DNA of 64,000 bases, from assembly GCA_029990175.1 (NCBI GenBank), contig JARKIP010000053.1, positions 10,000,001 to 10,064,000 on the forward strand, read 5' to 3'. Shown here piece after piece: positions 35,869 to 47,306 of the stretch. Source of the DNA: Petunia secreta (taxonomy: Eukaryota; Streptophyta; Magnoliopsida; Solanales; Solanaceae). Both the position numbers and the translations under genes were made by a program. How positions within the stretch are numbered: position 1 is the first letter of the stretch; every line of letters begins with the position of its first letter. Under the pieces are notes generated by a model. The model saw nothing but the letters and a program-made list of their open reading frames with translations. It had not been told where the DNA came from and ran no database searches.

Positions 35869-38729
35869 CTACGCCCCATCGGCATCTCCACTGCCCTCTT
35901 CGGCACTATCGCCTTCATCATCATCTGAGCCTTCACTCGAAGGGAGCTCGTCCACAATCCTTTGAGCCTCAGCAGCAGCTTTCTTTGCCTTGACAATCTC
36001 GTCCTCGAGCACAATTTGCCCGGCCTGGACTTGTTCAAGTGCGCTAAGCCTGGTTTTGGCAACAGCCCATGTTTCTTCAAACTTTGCCCTTGTTGCTCTA
36101 ACCTCGGCCCGCTCGTTAAGGTACGCAATTCTGCCCTCGAGCTTGGATATCTTGCCCCGAAGGGCTGGCACTTGATCCACTTGGCTCTGCAACTCGATGA
36201 GTTTGGCGTTATACTCCCCAAGCTTACTACGATATTTTTCGCCGGCTTCAAGCACTTCGGTCTTGGCCCTGAAAAGCTCGGCCTCAAGGCGGGCATTTTC
36301 AAGGCTTAACCTCGAGCGCTCCGCAATAAACTCATTTGTCGCAGCTTGGACTCGAGCTTCGGCAGACTCCACAGCCACACGAAGATCAGCTTCAGTTTTC
36401 GCCGAGGCCTCATTAGCGCATTCCAACTCATTGTTCAGAATTGTGAATCGAGACTCTAGCTCGGTAACTTGCCCCCTAAGAACCTTCTTCTGATCATCCC
36501 AAGCGGCAGCAGCTGCTTGAATCTCTTTAGCTCGATCACGCTCGAGATGAACAGCTTGCAGTACGAGGACCACACTCTGCGTTTGAAACACAACGTCAGA
36601 ACCCGAATAATAGTGAGATCAACTATGTAAAATACACACTAAGACTTACCCGAAGAGCTGAAGCGGCGGAGACGCCCATCAAACTTATTTGGCTGAGGTT
36701 CCGAAGGGCGTGAGCTTCGGCAGGGCCAAGTAAGCCATCAAGGGCCATGATATCCTCTTTTGTGGCGTCTAGCAAATTCGCATCGGGATATATCTCCAAA
36801 GCCCGAGAAGCAGTGTTGGTAGGCTTTGGCGAGGCTCAAGAAGCTTTAACCGTGCTCTTAATCAGGCCTTCGCACACTTTAGCCTTGCCCTTTCGCTTGG
36901 CAGCCTCTTGATCAGACTCCTCCACGTTTACAACCTCGGTCGCCCCACCAACCTCAGGCCTCGACTCTGGAATGGGTTCAGAAGCCGACTCTGGCCTTAC
37001 CTCGGGGGCCAAGGGGGGAAGCTCTTCATCGCTAGGCACATCAACGAGTCCCCGACGCTTTGTGATCGACGCTTCGACAGCAGGAGCAGCAACCTCCTCA
37101 ACCCGAGGTCCTTTTGCCTTGGCCGCCCGCTTCGGCGCAACCCGCTTTCTTTTAGCACCTGGGGAAGGAAGGGAAGCAATTCGTTTAACATGAGTGTGTG
37201 CGATGGTAGAAATGCAAGAAAACCGACCCAAGAAAATTTCTTCACCTTGTGAGATCCCCGGGCTAGATGAACCTTTGGCTTTTTCATCAATGAGCCGCTT
37301 TTCCAAGGTCGCCATTTGGGCAACGCCCTCGGCGATGTTGAGCACTATCCTCTCTTTTTTCTTCTTCTCTTTCTTGCTCTTCTTCTCCTCTCCTCCCCCC
37401 TCGACATCTACCTCGGCTTCTTCTTCCTCATCAGCGTCTCTCATAGCCTTGCTTGGAAGACCTGCATGAATATATGAAACCAAAAGAAGTTAGAACCTAA
37501 TGGCTCGAAGCAAGCCAAATGAGCCGAAGTCATCAACGACTCACCATGCCTCTTGCACGCCCATCGGTTCTCTTCCAAACCTGCCAATATCATCCATTGC
37601 CGCTCTGGGCGCGTCTTCGCTTGCATAACCTCGGTAACCCACTCAAGCAAATTCCTCGGTGGGTTAACTGGAACCTTTTTAGCTGCAAGCCAAAGATGAA
37701 AGGATAAGCAACAGTTATGATAATCCGAAGCCAAATGGAAAACGGAAACGGGCACTTACGTTGAGCGTTCCATACTTCGGGAAAGCCAGGTTCGGTTGAC
37801 AACAGCCTCGTGGGAATGAGTACATACCGATCATTCCAACCTCGATCCCCATGATCCTCACTCTTACTCAGAATGGCGTAAGAACCTCGAGGCAGAAGAG
37901 CAACCACCTCGGCTTTGTGGAAGTAAGGATAGTAGAGAGAAATCAAGTGTTGAAAGGTGAAGGGTAAGCCAGCTTTGTCGCTCAAGTACTCGAGGGCTTG
38001 GACGACCCTCCAAACCCCAGGCCCAAGTTGGGCTAGACACAAATTATAGGACCTACAAAATACATCGATGATGGGATGTACTGGCACGTTGAACCCTATG
38101 GTGAAGGGGTAGGTAAAAACCGAAGAGTACCCCTCGACATGCGTAGACACGGCGGAGCCAAGCGCTGGGATCCTAATCTCCACCTCGGGACCCCAACGGC
38201 AGTCAGCCCGAACAGATTCAAGCCTCTCCTCAGTGATGATACTCGGCGTGACGTGGACGGGAATATTCCTCTTCTTCCCCTTTTGGGCATCCGATTGAGC
38301 ATGAACCTTCAAGTCTTTATCATTGTTAAAACTGGAAGGAATAGCCAACCGAGGATCAATCTCGACCTCGAGAGGAATTTTCCTCTTTGACTTTTTTGAT
38401 GGACCAGCTTCGGCCCCACCTGCCGAACCGCCTGTCTCTTTGGCACTAGTGACGTCATCACCTTCGACGTCACCCTCACCCTTGTCGCGATCGTCATCGC
38501 CAACGTCAATCTCCACATCATAACTTACCTCAGCCAGATCACGACCAGCCCTCTTTTTACGCCTTTTGGGGGCAGGAGCTGCAGACGTGGCCTCGCCACC
38601 AGCTCCCGCCTCAACCACCTGCAATGGTGGCACAGAGACGATAGCTTCGTCGTTCATGGCCATGGCGGCAAAGCGCTCTGCCCTCTTACCAGAGTCGCTT
38701 GAGCCGTGGCCGGAATTGGTAGCAGACAT
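35869..38729 (-). pseudogene. Antisense five-exon gene inside the Tat element
   Basis: Exons on the minus strand are 38729-37760, 37682-37545, 37461-37246, 37158-36650 and 36576-35869. Every intron has GT...AG ends (GTAAGT, GTGAGT, GTGAAG and GTAAGT donors), all joins keep frame, and the exon sum is 2541 nt, or 847 codons including the stop. Exon 1 has a basic Lys/Arg-rich stretch and then a region resembling the putative gypsy-type transposon domain (PF04195: PVHPIIDVFCRSYNLCLAQL, then GPGVWRVVQALEYL). Exon 3 has an acidic and a Lys-rich run. Exon 5 is mostly coiled coil with an acidic tail. One in-frame TGA (36836-36838) in exon 4 breaks it. Antisense ORFs at this place are known in Tat elements; function is unknown. 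A nearer upstream ATG at 38741 is also possible. Confidence 0.8.
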
Positions 38730-38852
38730 GGTTATAAACAAAGAGAAGAAACGTTCAAAGATCAGAAGAGCAAATGTAGAAGGTGAGGAATCAAGTTCTT
38801 CAGAGTTTTCTGGTTAAGAGCTTCAAGTGGAGTGGGAGAAAATGAAATGATG

Positions 38853-38860
38853 TATTTATA
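38853..38860 (-). promoter_or_regulatory. Candidate TATA box for the antisense gene
   Basis: TATAAATA on the minus strand lies about 124 bp upstream of the 38729 ATG, within otherwise non-coding sequence. Distance and sequence fit a plant promoter. This is an inference only. Confidence 0.5.
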
Positions 38861-39075
38861 GGAGGCATACACGTGCAAGTTAGAGAAGTAATGATGACTG
38901 TAACGTTGGAGAAAACAAAAAGACGGCGCGACCGTTCGGTGGCCTATCAAAAGCCGCCACGTAACGCGGAACGGCAACCCGATAGATGTGCGACTTTTGA
39001 AATCCGTGGATACGGTTTCGCCACGTCGACTTCCCGCTTAAATTCATTCCACTCCTCGGTGACCTCGACGTCCAC

Positions 39076-39090
39076 CGAGGAGTTGGGAGA
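39076..39090 (+). promoter_or_regulatory. Polypurine tract of the Tat element
   Basis: GAGGAGTTGGGAGA lies just upstream of the 3' LTR start (39096), the expected place for plus-strand priming. Confidence 0.55.
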
Positions 39091-39095
39091 CTATC

Positions 39096-39651
39096 TGTAT
39101 TGGGTGAAAATTGTCGTCTTCGGTCAGCACCTCGGGATGGTAGGCCGAAGGGAAAATGAGCTGATGCTCCGAAGAGAAGCGATTAAACTCGCGATTAAGT
39201 CACCGAAGCCAAGTTCCAACAACGCAACCGAAGGCAAGTTGGACACCGAGCTTTGGTGACACGCCCTCCTATCCGAACAGTAAGGTCAGATAACCGAAGC
39301 CTTGCGACCAAGCTTCGGTAATCACCTCGGTTCCAACAGCTTTGCAGCCCACTACTCTGCCCCACTAACTTCTCCATATTAATGTCCAGATCGTGGGAAA
39401 TGCACTAGCTGATGGTGGAGAACGTGGGCAAGACTCTTAGGCCTATATATAGTAGTTCATTTTGTATCATAGGCATCCAGAAATTTGTACTGAAATGCTG
39501 TCCAAATTTGTAATCACATTCATATATTGAAATACAGTTATTTTCCCGCATTTACATCCTTTTCGCGTATTATTACAACTTTGATACGAAGAATTGCTTA
39601 TATTCGAATCCAAATTCGATTTGTACACCTAAACTGATCTAGGCCCATACA
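39096..39651 (+). repeat. 3' LTR of the Tat element
   Basis: 556 bp, the same length as the left LTR. It differs at about 18 sites by my count, including TATATATA in place of TATAAATA at the TATA box. Confidence 0.93.
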
Positions 39652-40210
39652 CATATATTGCTGTTAATCCGGTCCTTCATGGTCATAGCAAGCACATCAA
39701 AGTTGATTATTATTTTGTCAGGGGCGGGTCTCCCTTGGTTATCTTGTGGTGCGTTACATTCGTACTCAACTTCAGTTTATAGACATCTGCACAAAATTGT
39801 TGTCTGCAAATAGATTCTTATTTCTAAGGAGTAATCTATTTGTGCATCTGCCCATCGAGATTCGGGGGGCGTAACAGACTTCTCCCACTCCTTCTAGGAT
39901 TGTATCCTATGCAGATTATAATTAGTGTATAGCTTTCATTGTATTTTAAGCAAACCCATTGTCCATATTGTTTACACTTGTACTAGAGTACTGGTGCATG
40001 TGTCCTTTTGAGTCCCTGGGCACTAAGTCCAATGTTAGGCCCGAGATCTATGCCTTGTGTCATTGAAGGAAATATCTCAGACACTTGCTCCTAGCAAGCT
40101 GTTTATAATCTTCTCGTTTTGCATTCTAGTCTCCATTCATTGACACGTCACTTAATTATATCTCCAGTTATCGCCATGTGGCCTATGCGGCATGTATGAA
40201 TTTTCACCAA
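39652..40210 (+). pseudogene. Copia C2 RNase H tail and probable 3' LTR remnant
   Basis: Right after the CATAT duplication the reading resumes as Copia RNase H (AVNPVLHGHSKHIKVDYYFV) and continues to a stop near 39870. A purine run, gagattcggggggcg, is at 39857-39871. The following 340 bp may be a decayed 3' LTR, but no second copy is in the window to define it. Confidence 0.8.
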
Positions 40211-40439
40211 TACAATACTTTTAATTGGAATTATTGTTGTTATTTGTTTTTTCAATCATAAGTAGTTCACATTTTTCATTTGGTATTTGTGTTTCATATT
40301 AGTACTTTTAAATTAACAATTATTTTTATTTCAAGACGGACTAGTGTATTAGTGTAGAATCATCATATTATTAATTTAATTTTGAACTATAGTTTAATTT
40401 ACATTTTATTTTTAAAAGTTCGACGGACTCTAATGTTGG

Positions 40440-41273
40440 ATTGCCTTGAAGCTAGAGGTGTCAATAGTTATTTGATAACCTACCGAACCAAACCATGCCG
40501 AATCAATTATTCGGTTATTTTTAGTGAAACCATAGGTATCAATATGAACTTATAATTGAACCGAGTAGTTAGGGTAGATATATTAGTTTATAAATAGGAT
40601 TCAAAAAAATACCAAACCGAACCAAATATATATATATTAGTCTAAGTGTCAAGCGCTGCTGAAATTTATAAGAAAAAGCGTATATGTATCTTCACTTTTA
40701 TGTCGTTGCTTCCTACCTATATCCATGGATTATTTTTAGTCTTTTTCATGTATTTTGTTATTGTTAACGTGATAAAGTTGGATGATTTCATATTGAAATT
40801 ACTTAAATACGAGCTACTATCATTTAATAGTCAATACTTATTCTAATTTTATCTTAGTCGATACGTTTGTTATATTAAATCCTGTTATTATTTTTACACA
40901 ATATATTTCAATATTCTACCATCAAAATTGAGACGTTCTATGGAGTCTTGTTTTTCCTTTAATCGATGGGTCTTGATGTTAATATGTACATGAATAAATC
41001 TAAATGTACAGTATAAAGACTGCTTAGTAGATTGCTATAAATGTTTACATCCTAATAATATTTTGATTGTTACTTGACGTAAACATATAGAAAATTGATG
41101 GAATAGAATACCAAAAATTAACCGAATAAAGTACAGAAAATAACCGAACTGTACCGAAATCGAAGAGAATCCGAAATGATTGGGACAGTTTTGAAAAGTC
41201 AAGTTTTAGTTGTGCTCAATCGAATAACCAAAAAATTAGTACGATCTAAATTTCTTAAAATAACTGATCGAAC
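40440..41273. repeat. AT-rich relic with dispersed accgaac motifs, possibly non-autonomous hAT
   Basis: It begins near tagaggtgtcaatag, a sequence like hAT-type ends, and holds repeated aaccgaac and aataaccgaa phrases near both ends (40483-40640 and 41100-41280). No matching terminal inverted repeat with a target duplication could be fixed. No gene. Confidence 0.3.
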
Positions 41274-42050
41274 ATGATGCAGCCCGTGTCCGTGCTGATC
41301 AAGTGTTCCACCCATCAAGGTCAGTGACACAGAGCCAAGCCAAGCTCTTGCATGATGTTCACATCTAGCTGGCATGGCCGGGAGAAAGCAATCGATCGGA
41401 AAATGAGTGATTGAGTTCGAGATATGAAAGCTACATCTGCAAGCTCGATCCCGATAATGGGAGTGACCGAATGCTGATTATTGACCCCGATCGATGAGCG
41501 ACCGAAGGGCTACAACTGAGCCTGAGGCAAGAGAGCGTCTGATTTTCACTCTGCCAAGGATGAGCAACCAAACATAAGTCAAAGCGCCCGAGCACTTTAC
41601 TTCGGCCCTGCGTGGCCTTGTTTTATTGGTCGACTGTGCCATTTACTAGGTTACCCCTAGGGCTATCTATATAAATCCCTATTAATTTTCTAGTTCAGTA
41701 GTTGATTTTGAATATTGAATGATAAGTCGAGTGCTTTTGTGTCACCGTCGTGAGCCGAATCCCATCGTGGGAATTGTTAAAGAAGTTGGGTCAATCGGTG
41801 GATTCCGTTTGAACATTTTCTTCTTTGATCATTTAATTTGCAAGAAGCTTGTTGTCTTCTTGAGGATTGTTGCCTAGTATTAGGCGATTCTCTGTCTTTC
41901 AAACCAAGTGGCCCCAAGACTTGTTCTTTGGATTCGTTTGGATTGAAGCTTGGATTTGTCTAGTTTCTATCTTTATCTTTACTTTTTTGTTGTTCTTGTT
42001 CGGTTGCTAAGCTTCTTCAAGTTAGCTTGCACTAGAACCTAATCATGAAG
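41274..42050 (+). repeat. Possible solo LTR
   Basis: GC content rises sharply against the AT-rich neighbours. The block starts TGATGCAGCCCG, has a TATA box (TATATAAA at 41668-41675) and ends near cctaatca. No clear 5-bp duplication was found, so the borders are tentative. Confidence 0.35.
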
Positions 42051-42118
42051 CTATATTTGCAATATATTTACATTTTAGCCACAATATAAAATATGACGAA
42101 GTTTACAAGTAGTCACTA

Positions 42119-42204
42119 CAAAATTTAAGGACTCTACTAAAATTTTGAATTGATAGCTGAACAAAATTTAAGGACTCTACTAAAATTTTGAATTGATAGC
42201 TGAA
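42119..42204. repeat. Two-copy 43-bp tandem duplication
   Basis: Copies at 42119-42161 and 42162-42204 begin caaaatttaaggactctact and appear identical. Confidence 0.9.
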
Positions 42205-42597
42205 CTTAAAGACATAGTGTTTCAAAGTTTTTTCAAATTGGAAAAACTTGAAAAAACTAAGGATACATTGTCAAAAAATGTAGGACTGAAAAAATGGTAT
42301 TTTAAGACACAGTTTAAGTTTTGGTTGCCCATATTTGAAGTTGTGGTTGTCCACAGTTTAAGCTGTGGCTGATCTTAGGGTGTAATTGGTATAAAATTAG
42401 GAAAATATTTTTCATTTTTCTCATGTTTGCTTGACTTAAAAAGTAGGAAAATATTTTCTATAGCAACTCATTTTTCTTTAATTGGAGGAAAGTGAATTTT
42501 ATTTGTGTGAATAGAAAATATATTTTTTAAATGTGATAATTCCTACACCAAATACCACCCACCCATCCATCCCACCTCACCTCTCCCAAAGTCAAAC

Positions 42598-42989
42598 TGT
42601 TGGATTTATCTGTTTAAAGAGTTCACCCACAAAGGGGTGCTCTTAAAGTCTATCCAGGTAAAAGGATAAGTTACCTGGTAGAGTGCTATAAGAGAGCAAC
42701 TACTGTATATTCAATTATATATACAGTAAAAGACTACAGATACAAATACGTACTTTTCTATACAACTCTTCCTACTTCTCTTTACTAAATATTAGGTGTT
42801 TAGACTGTGGATAAAGGGGTTGCTCCGTTACTGTGACAACCACCAACGACCAGTGATTCCAGCCGTGGTAAAGATCCTACCGCTTCCGCTTATAAGGAGA
42901 ACAAGTAAGTTCGTTGATTAATGTTTGAGTAATCTATTTAATATAGATTTTGTGATATATGCATATATGCATCCTTCATTGGTATCAGA
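42598..42989 (+). repeat. Isolated Copia-type LTR with primer binding site
   Basis: A 381-bp block (42598-42978) starts TGTTGGATTTA and ends CATCCTTCA. It is followed at once by TTGGTATCAGAT, which fits the tRNA-Met primer site of Copia elements (TGGTATCAGA, 42980-42989). No matching 3' LTR is in the window. It is not shown to belong to C1, whose gag start is 2.3 kb downstream. Confidence 0.5.
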
Positions 42990-43900
42990 TGTCATAGGCT
43001 GGTTTTCTGGGCCGTAGTTATAAAATTGTTATTTTGTGTGTAAGCAGAAAATATAGATATAATTTTGTTGAATTTTTTTACCGTGTATTGGAGTATAAAT
43101 CAGATATATACTAGTTTGAACTAGTATTCAGACGGTTAACATATTTAACCAGTTTATTTAATGTGAATCTTTCTAGAATCTGATTTATTTTTAAAAAAAA
43201 AAAAAAGAAGAAGAAGCAAGGGCTTCATGGTGTCTGCAACAAGAACAGTGAACAAAAAAAAAAAAAAAAAAAAAGAAACAATAGTTTCAACTGCCACTCC
43301 CGTAATTTTTTTGGAAATAAGTTTTCCAAATCTCTGAATCTGTTTCGTGCTTCATTCGTCTTACTGTTGGCAAATCAGGAATTGGGTTAAAGGCTCATTT
43401 CTTAAGGAGTATCGTGCCACATTCCTTGCAATTGATTTAAATATTTTTTGAAATCTACATTAAAAATGTGCTAAGGAACAAAAAAATAGAACTTGGTACT
43501 CCATGGCCATGGCAGAATTGCAGGGAAGATAACGACGATTGTATCAAGGACAAGAGGAGATGGGACTAGGAGTTTTGTTTTTCCTCTCTTTTATTCTGTA
43601 ATGACAGAATTAAAAAATATATATAGAGAGAATTTTTTTTTCTAAGAGGCGGCTGCTTAGTAAAAGAGAAGAAGAGATCTAGGGTTTCTCTTCTAAGTAT
43701 CTCTTCTATTGAAACATTTAAGTCAACTTTCTTTATAAAAGAAAACGTTTCTTTCAAAGAATAACATGCTATTTTTTTAATGAATTAGAAACATGAGCCT
43801 ATTATTTAGAGAACGATTAGCAGATATAGGCCTTATTTAAAATGGTTGACAGAACACTCAATAAAGTGTTTTTTTTTTTTTTTTTTTGCTATTGAATTTG
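42990..43900. other. AT-rich stretch without a gene
   Basis: Probable 5' internal remnant of the Copia LTR just upstream. It contains A runs (43193-43204, 43253-43275) and a T run (43868-43886). No coding potential is recognised. Confidence 0.4.
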
Positions 43901-43939
43901 GAGTATGCCTCATACTTTAAGTGGCAAATTATTACTGAT

Positions 43940-44560
43940 GGGCGGTAAAATGGGAAAGTCTAGATTTGGCTGTAAAAATTTCGCGTACGGGCCTGTTTGA
44001 CGCGCGCTAATTGATTTGTATCCGTCAAAAATAAATTCGCTGAGAAATAGCCACCTCCGGACAAGTCCTGGTATAAAATACTGGGGCTTTGAACAATTTT
44101 TGTTCAAAGCTCCAGTATTTTATTATGGGATTTTATATAAAGCTTCAGTAAACTAACTCCAGTATAAAATACGGGAACTTTGAACAAGTTTTGTTCAAAA
44201 CCCCATTATTTTGTTATGGGACTTTATATATAAAGCTTCAGTCCCATAACAAAATACTGGGGCTTTGAACAAGTTTTGTTCAAACCCCCATTATTTTGTT
44301 ATAGGACTTTATATATAAAGCTTCAGTCCTATAACAAAATAATGAGACCTTTGTTATGGGATAAATCCCATTATTTTATTAAGGGACTGAAGCTTTATAT
44401 ATAAAGTCCTATAATCAAAATAATGAGGCTTTGAACAAAACTTGTTCACGCCCCAGTATAAAATACCAAGACTAGCCTGAGTTTTTTCCAACTCTAATGG
44501 AGCGTAAGTGTGCGCGCGCGCGAAATTTTTGCTATTTCTCAATTAATTTTGAAACAGTGG
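43940..44560. mobile_element. Foldback-type MITE with internal palindromes
   Basis: Outer parts are loosely inverted (gagaaatagcc near 44041 and gctatttctc near 44530). Inside, several long palindromes alternate: gctttgaacaa/ttgttcaaagc, cccataacaaaat/attttgttatggg and tttatatataaagcttcagt with its reverse. The core aaatactggggctttgaac recurs in both orientations. Such elements can fold into one long hairpin. Confidence 0.65.
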
Positions 44561-44689
44561 ATAAAACTCATTGAGCGCGTCCAAAAATGGCTACGCATCA
44601 AAACTTTTTGATTTGGCTTATGGGCCATTATTCGTACTCTTTCATTATTTGGCTGATAGTCTAACGAAAGCAATTAGTCAAATCTGGAT

Positions 44690-45060
44690 TTTTTATTTAT
44701 ATGTGAATATTTAGATTACAAGACTTGACAGTTTAACTTCTAAAATATAAATTCAGTATTTATAGTTTTAATAAAAAATTCTCTTTTAATGCCAATTGCT
44801 TAAAATGTTAATTAGTTTAACATTAAGTATATTTGTAAATATATTTTACCAATTTCTTAAACAGTTATTAGTTTAACATTAGATTACTATTGTTAATTTG
44901 TTTAACATGTTTACAAATATTAATTAGTTTAATATTTAATATATTTATTAATTAGTTTAACTAATACATAAATATTAATTAGTTTAATATTTGACTTGTT
45001 TTATTTACTATGTTAAATAAAATTTAATATAAATTTAAGTTAATTTGTATAACCTAAATC
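44690..45060. repeat. AT-rich degenerate repeat, ttaattagtttaacatt type
   Basis: A motif reading ttagtttaacatt or ttagtttaatattt recurs about seven times with spacings of 30-60 bp. No gene. Confidence 0.6.
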
Positions 45061-45339
45061 CATACGGGATTATAAGATCATGAAAACAAAATGTTGTTTT
45101 AAAAACATGATTACGACATTAAGCTAGGTAGTTGGCTAGATTAATTTTCATGTGTTTAATTTCTGGACGATGACTGGGAACATAGTGAACTTTCGACTCC
45201 ATTATTAATATATGTGTTTATTAACTTAATCAACTTAGTGCTTATTGTTCGAATATGTATGTATGTTGAATATAATACTTGCGTTTAGAAATTCCTTCAT
45301 TTAGACCCTCATTATATATTTTATTTATTTGTTAAATGA
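45061..45339 (+). other. Probable 5' leader of Copia C1
   Basis: Non-coding sequence directly upstream of the C1 gag start. No LTR border or primer site was found. Confidence 0.4.
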
Positions 45340-45580
45340 ATGTCTACTGCTGCTAAAAACATTGTTGCTGAGCTCAACAAAGAGTTGAAACTCAATGGTG
45401 ACAACTATGAGACCTGGAGCTTAAAATTCAGTATGTGCTTGAAGAGCAAGAGGCTCTGGAAGAAATTAATATCGTCATGGATGAGCCTGAGGAAGGCACC
45501 ACGGATCAGCATAGGCGTGACCGTGCGACTTATGACGCTTGGAAAAAGAAAGACTCCTTGGCTCGTATTACGTTGCTAAG
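45340..45580 (+). pseudogene. Copia C1 gag, N-terminal part
   Basis: The frame begins MSTAAKNIVAELNKELKLNG and continues as Copia Gag (NYETWSLKFSMCLKSK), with a frameshift near 45450. The last codons before the G2 LTR encode LARITLL and carry on in frame at 13450 on the minus strand with STLDDAILREF. This links the two C1 halves. Confidence 0.92.
45576..45580. repeat. Target-site duplication of G2 (other copy)
   Basis: CTAAG immediately before the TG of the G2 5' LTR, matching 13446-13450 in reverse. Confidence 0.9.
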
Positions 45581-47306
45581 TGTAATCACCTAATTTTGGC
45601 ACAAATCACATAAATAAATAAATAATTAATTAAATATGTGTGTTAATTGTCATGTGTTTACCATTTCTTTTGACTATTTTAGTAATTGATTACGAAAAAA
45701 TGCTAGAAAATTAATCAAAAAATAGAATTATTTGTGAGCATGTTTTGCCTATATTCTTGTGTTAATTGAAATGTTCCATGTGTTTTGTGAGTATTGTTAA
45801 TTGTTTAATTTTAATTGATTAGGCTAATTGTGAGTTTAAATGAGTAAGATTTGATTATCATAATAGCCATCGGGCCTGTTTGATCATCACATTGTAAAGG
45901 AAAATAATAGTCCATATAGGATTTCACTTAGCCCAACCCGCTTCTTTTTGACCCGGCCCACCCCTTTAGTATAAAATCAATTTTTGCCTTATTTGTCCAT
46001 TTTCTCCCAAAAATTCCCTCAGAAACAAAATCAAACTCTGCCCTTTGTTGCACCACCGGACTCCGCCACGAGACCATCATCGACGGCCATCCTCCGGCCA
46101 AATCTCTTACATCCCTAGGCTCGCCGTGACCCCCTCTCTCCGAATATGGTGTCGATTTCTCCATTTTCTCACTCATTTGGTGTAAATCAAGGTTCAAAGG
46201 TTCGGTCAAACTTCAAAATCCGGTGAGTTTCGTCATCTTTCCGTTGAACTTTTATGGTTAAGCCCTGTTTCTATCTCCTCTTTTCCGTTACTTTCTTGTT
46301 CTAGTTGAAACGACCCCAAATGGGATCGTTTCAATTAGAAGAAGAAGGTAACGGATTCCTTGGGCTGTTTTAATTTGGGATAACAAAGGAATTGGGTTTG
46401 TTTTGTCGTGGGGAGGCTGTGATGACGATGTTTTTGAAGCGAGACGAGGCAGTGGTGGCTGCGATTGATTGAATGTGAAGGGATGTTGTACTTTGTTTTG
46501 TGATTTAGGGCAGTGTTAGTGGTGGCCATAGGAATGTAGTGGTGGCTATAGGCTGCAGCGATGTTTGCTACGGCGTGTGAGGCTATGGTTTTGGTGGCTG
46601 ATTACGAGTTGTTTTAATGGTTGTTTCACTGAAGCAATGCCGTGTGGCTAGGCTGCGACGAGGATGCTGATGCGTCGGGGCTGTTTTTGGGTATGGGGAC
46701 TGTGCTTTGATCGTGAAGCAACGCCGTGTGACTTGAGGCATCGATATAGAGCGACAAGGGTATAGGATGGAGTTTAGGCTAGGGAACAATTGTTTATGTT
46801 GTTTCTGTTCATATGTTTTGATCCGAGGCGATGGTGTTAGGTCTGATCCGATTCTGGTAAGGCAGCGGGCGAGGTAGTGGTGCTATGATGTTCGAGGCAG
46901 CTTTGTTATTGATCTTGTTAGGGCTGTGATCTGTTGAAGCTTGTTGGAGCAGCCGTAAGGCAGTGAGTTTTGGTGATGGCGATGAGGGAGTCTCATTCAG
47001 GCTGAAGCAATGTGTGATTGTGTGTGCGCAATGGTGGTGATAATATTGAATGGTGATGATGGCATGGAGCTGTGACTGAGCAGCGATAGTGGCGAGAGGT
47101 TGACGCAGCCTGCAGGTCGGTTGGTTTAGCAAGGCGATGTCGAGGCAGCGGCGATCAAGCTTTGGCGTCGGCGTTTGGATTTCGCTATGGCTTTGACGGG
47201 TTAGAAGCAAGCAAATTATGTTCCTCTCTGTTCACTTTCCATTATTTATATTTGATTAGTGGTAAAAATAGTCATTTAGTTAAGTAGTACTCCATACGAA
47301 TGCTTG
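45581..47306 (+). repeat. 5' LTR of G2, truncated
   Basis: It starts TGTAATCACC and matches 17473 back to about 15750 of the 3' LTR. At about 47306 (after tgcttg) it jumps straight into leader sequence homologous to G1 near 4577. About 2.3 kb of LTR, the primer binding site and about 600 bp of leader are missing. Confidence 0.88.

Larger units (their letters stand above)
28889..39651 (+). mobile_element. Complete Tat-type Ty3/Gypsy retrotransposon (10.76 kb)
   Basis: The boundaries are defined by 556-bp LTRs with TG...CA ends, a CATAT duplication, a PBS and a purine tract. Gag-pro-pol is on the plus strand and an antisense multi-exon gene lies between pol and the 3' LTR, as known for Tat-lineage elements (Grande, Retand). 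By eye the two LTRs differ at about 18 of 556 positions, so the insertion is not very recent. Lesions in gag, pro-pol and the RT active site make it non-autonomous now. Confidence 0.93.
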
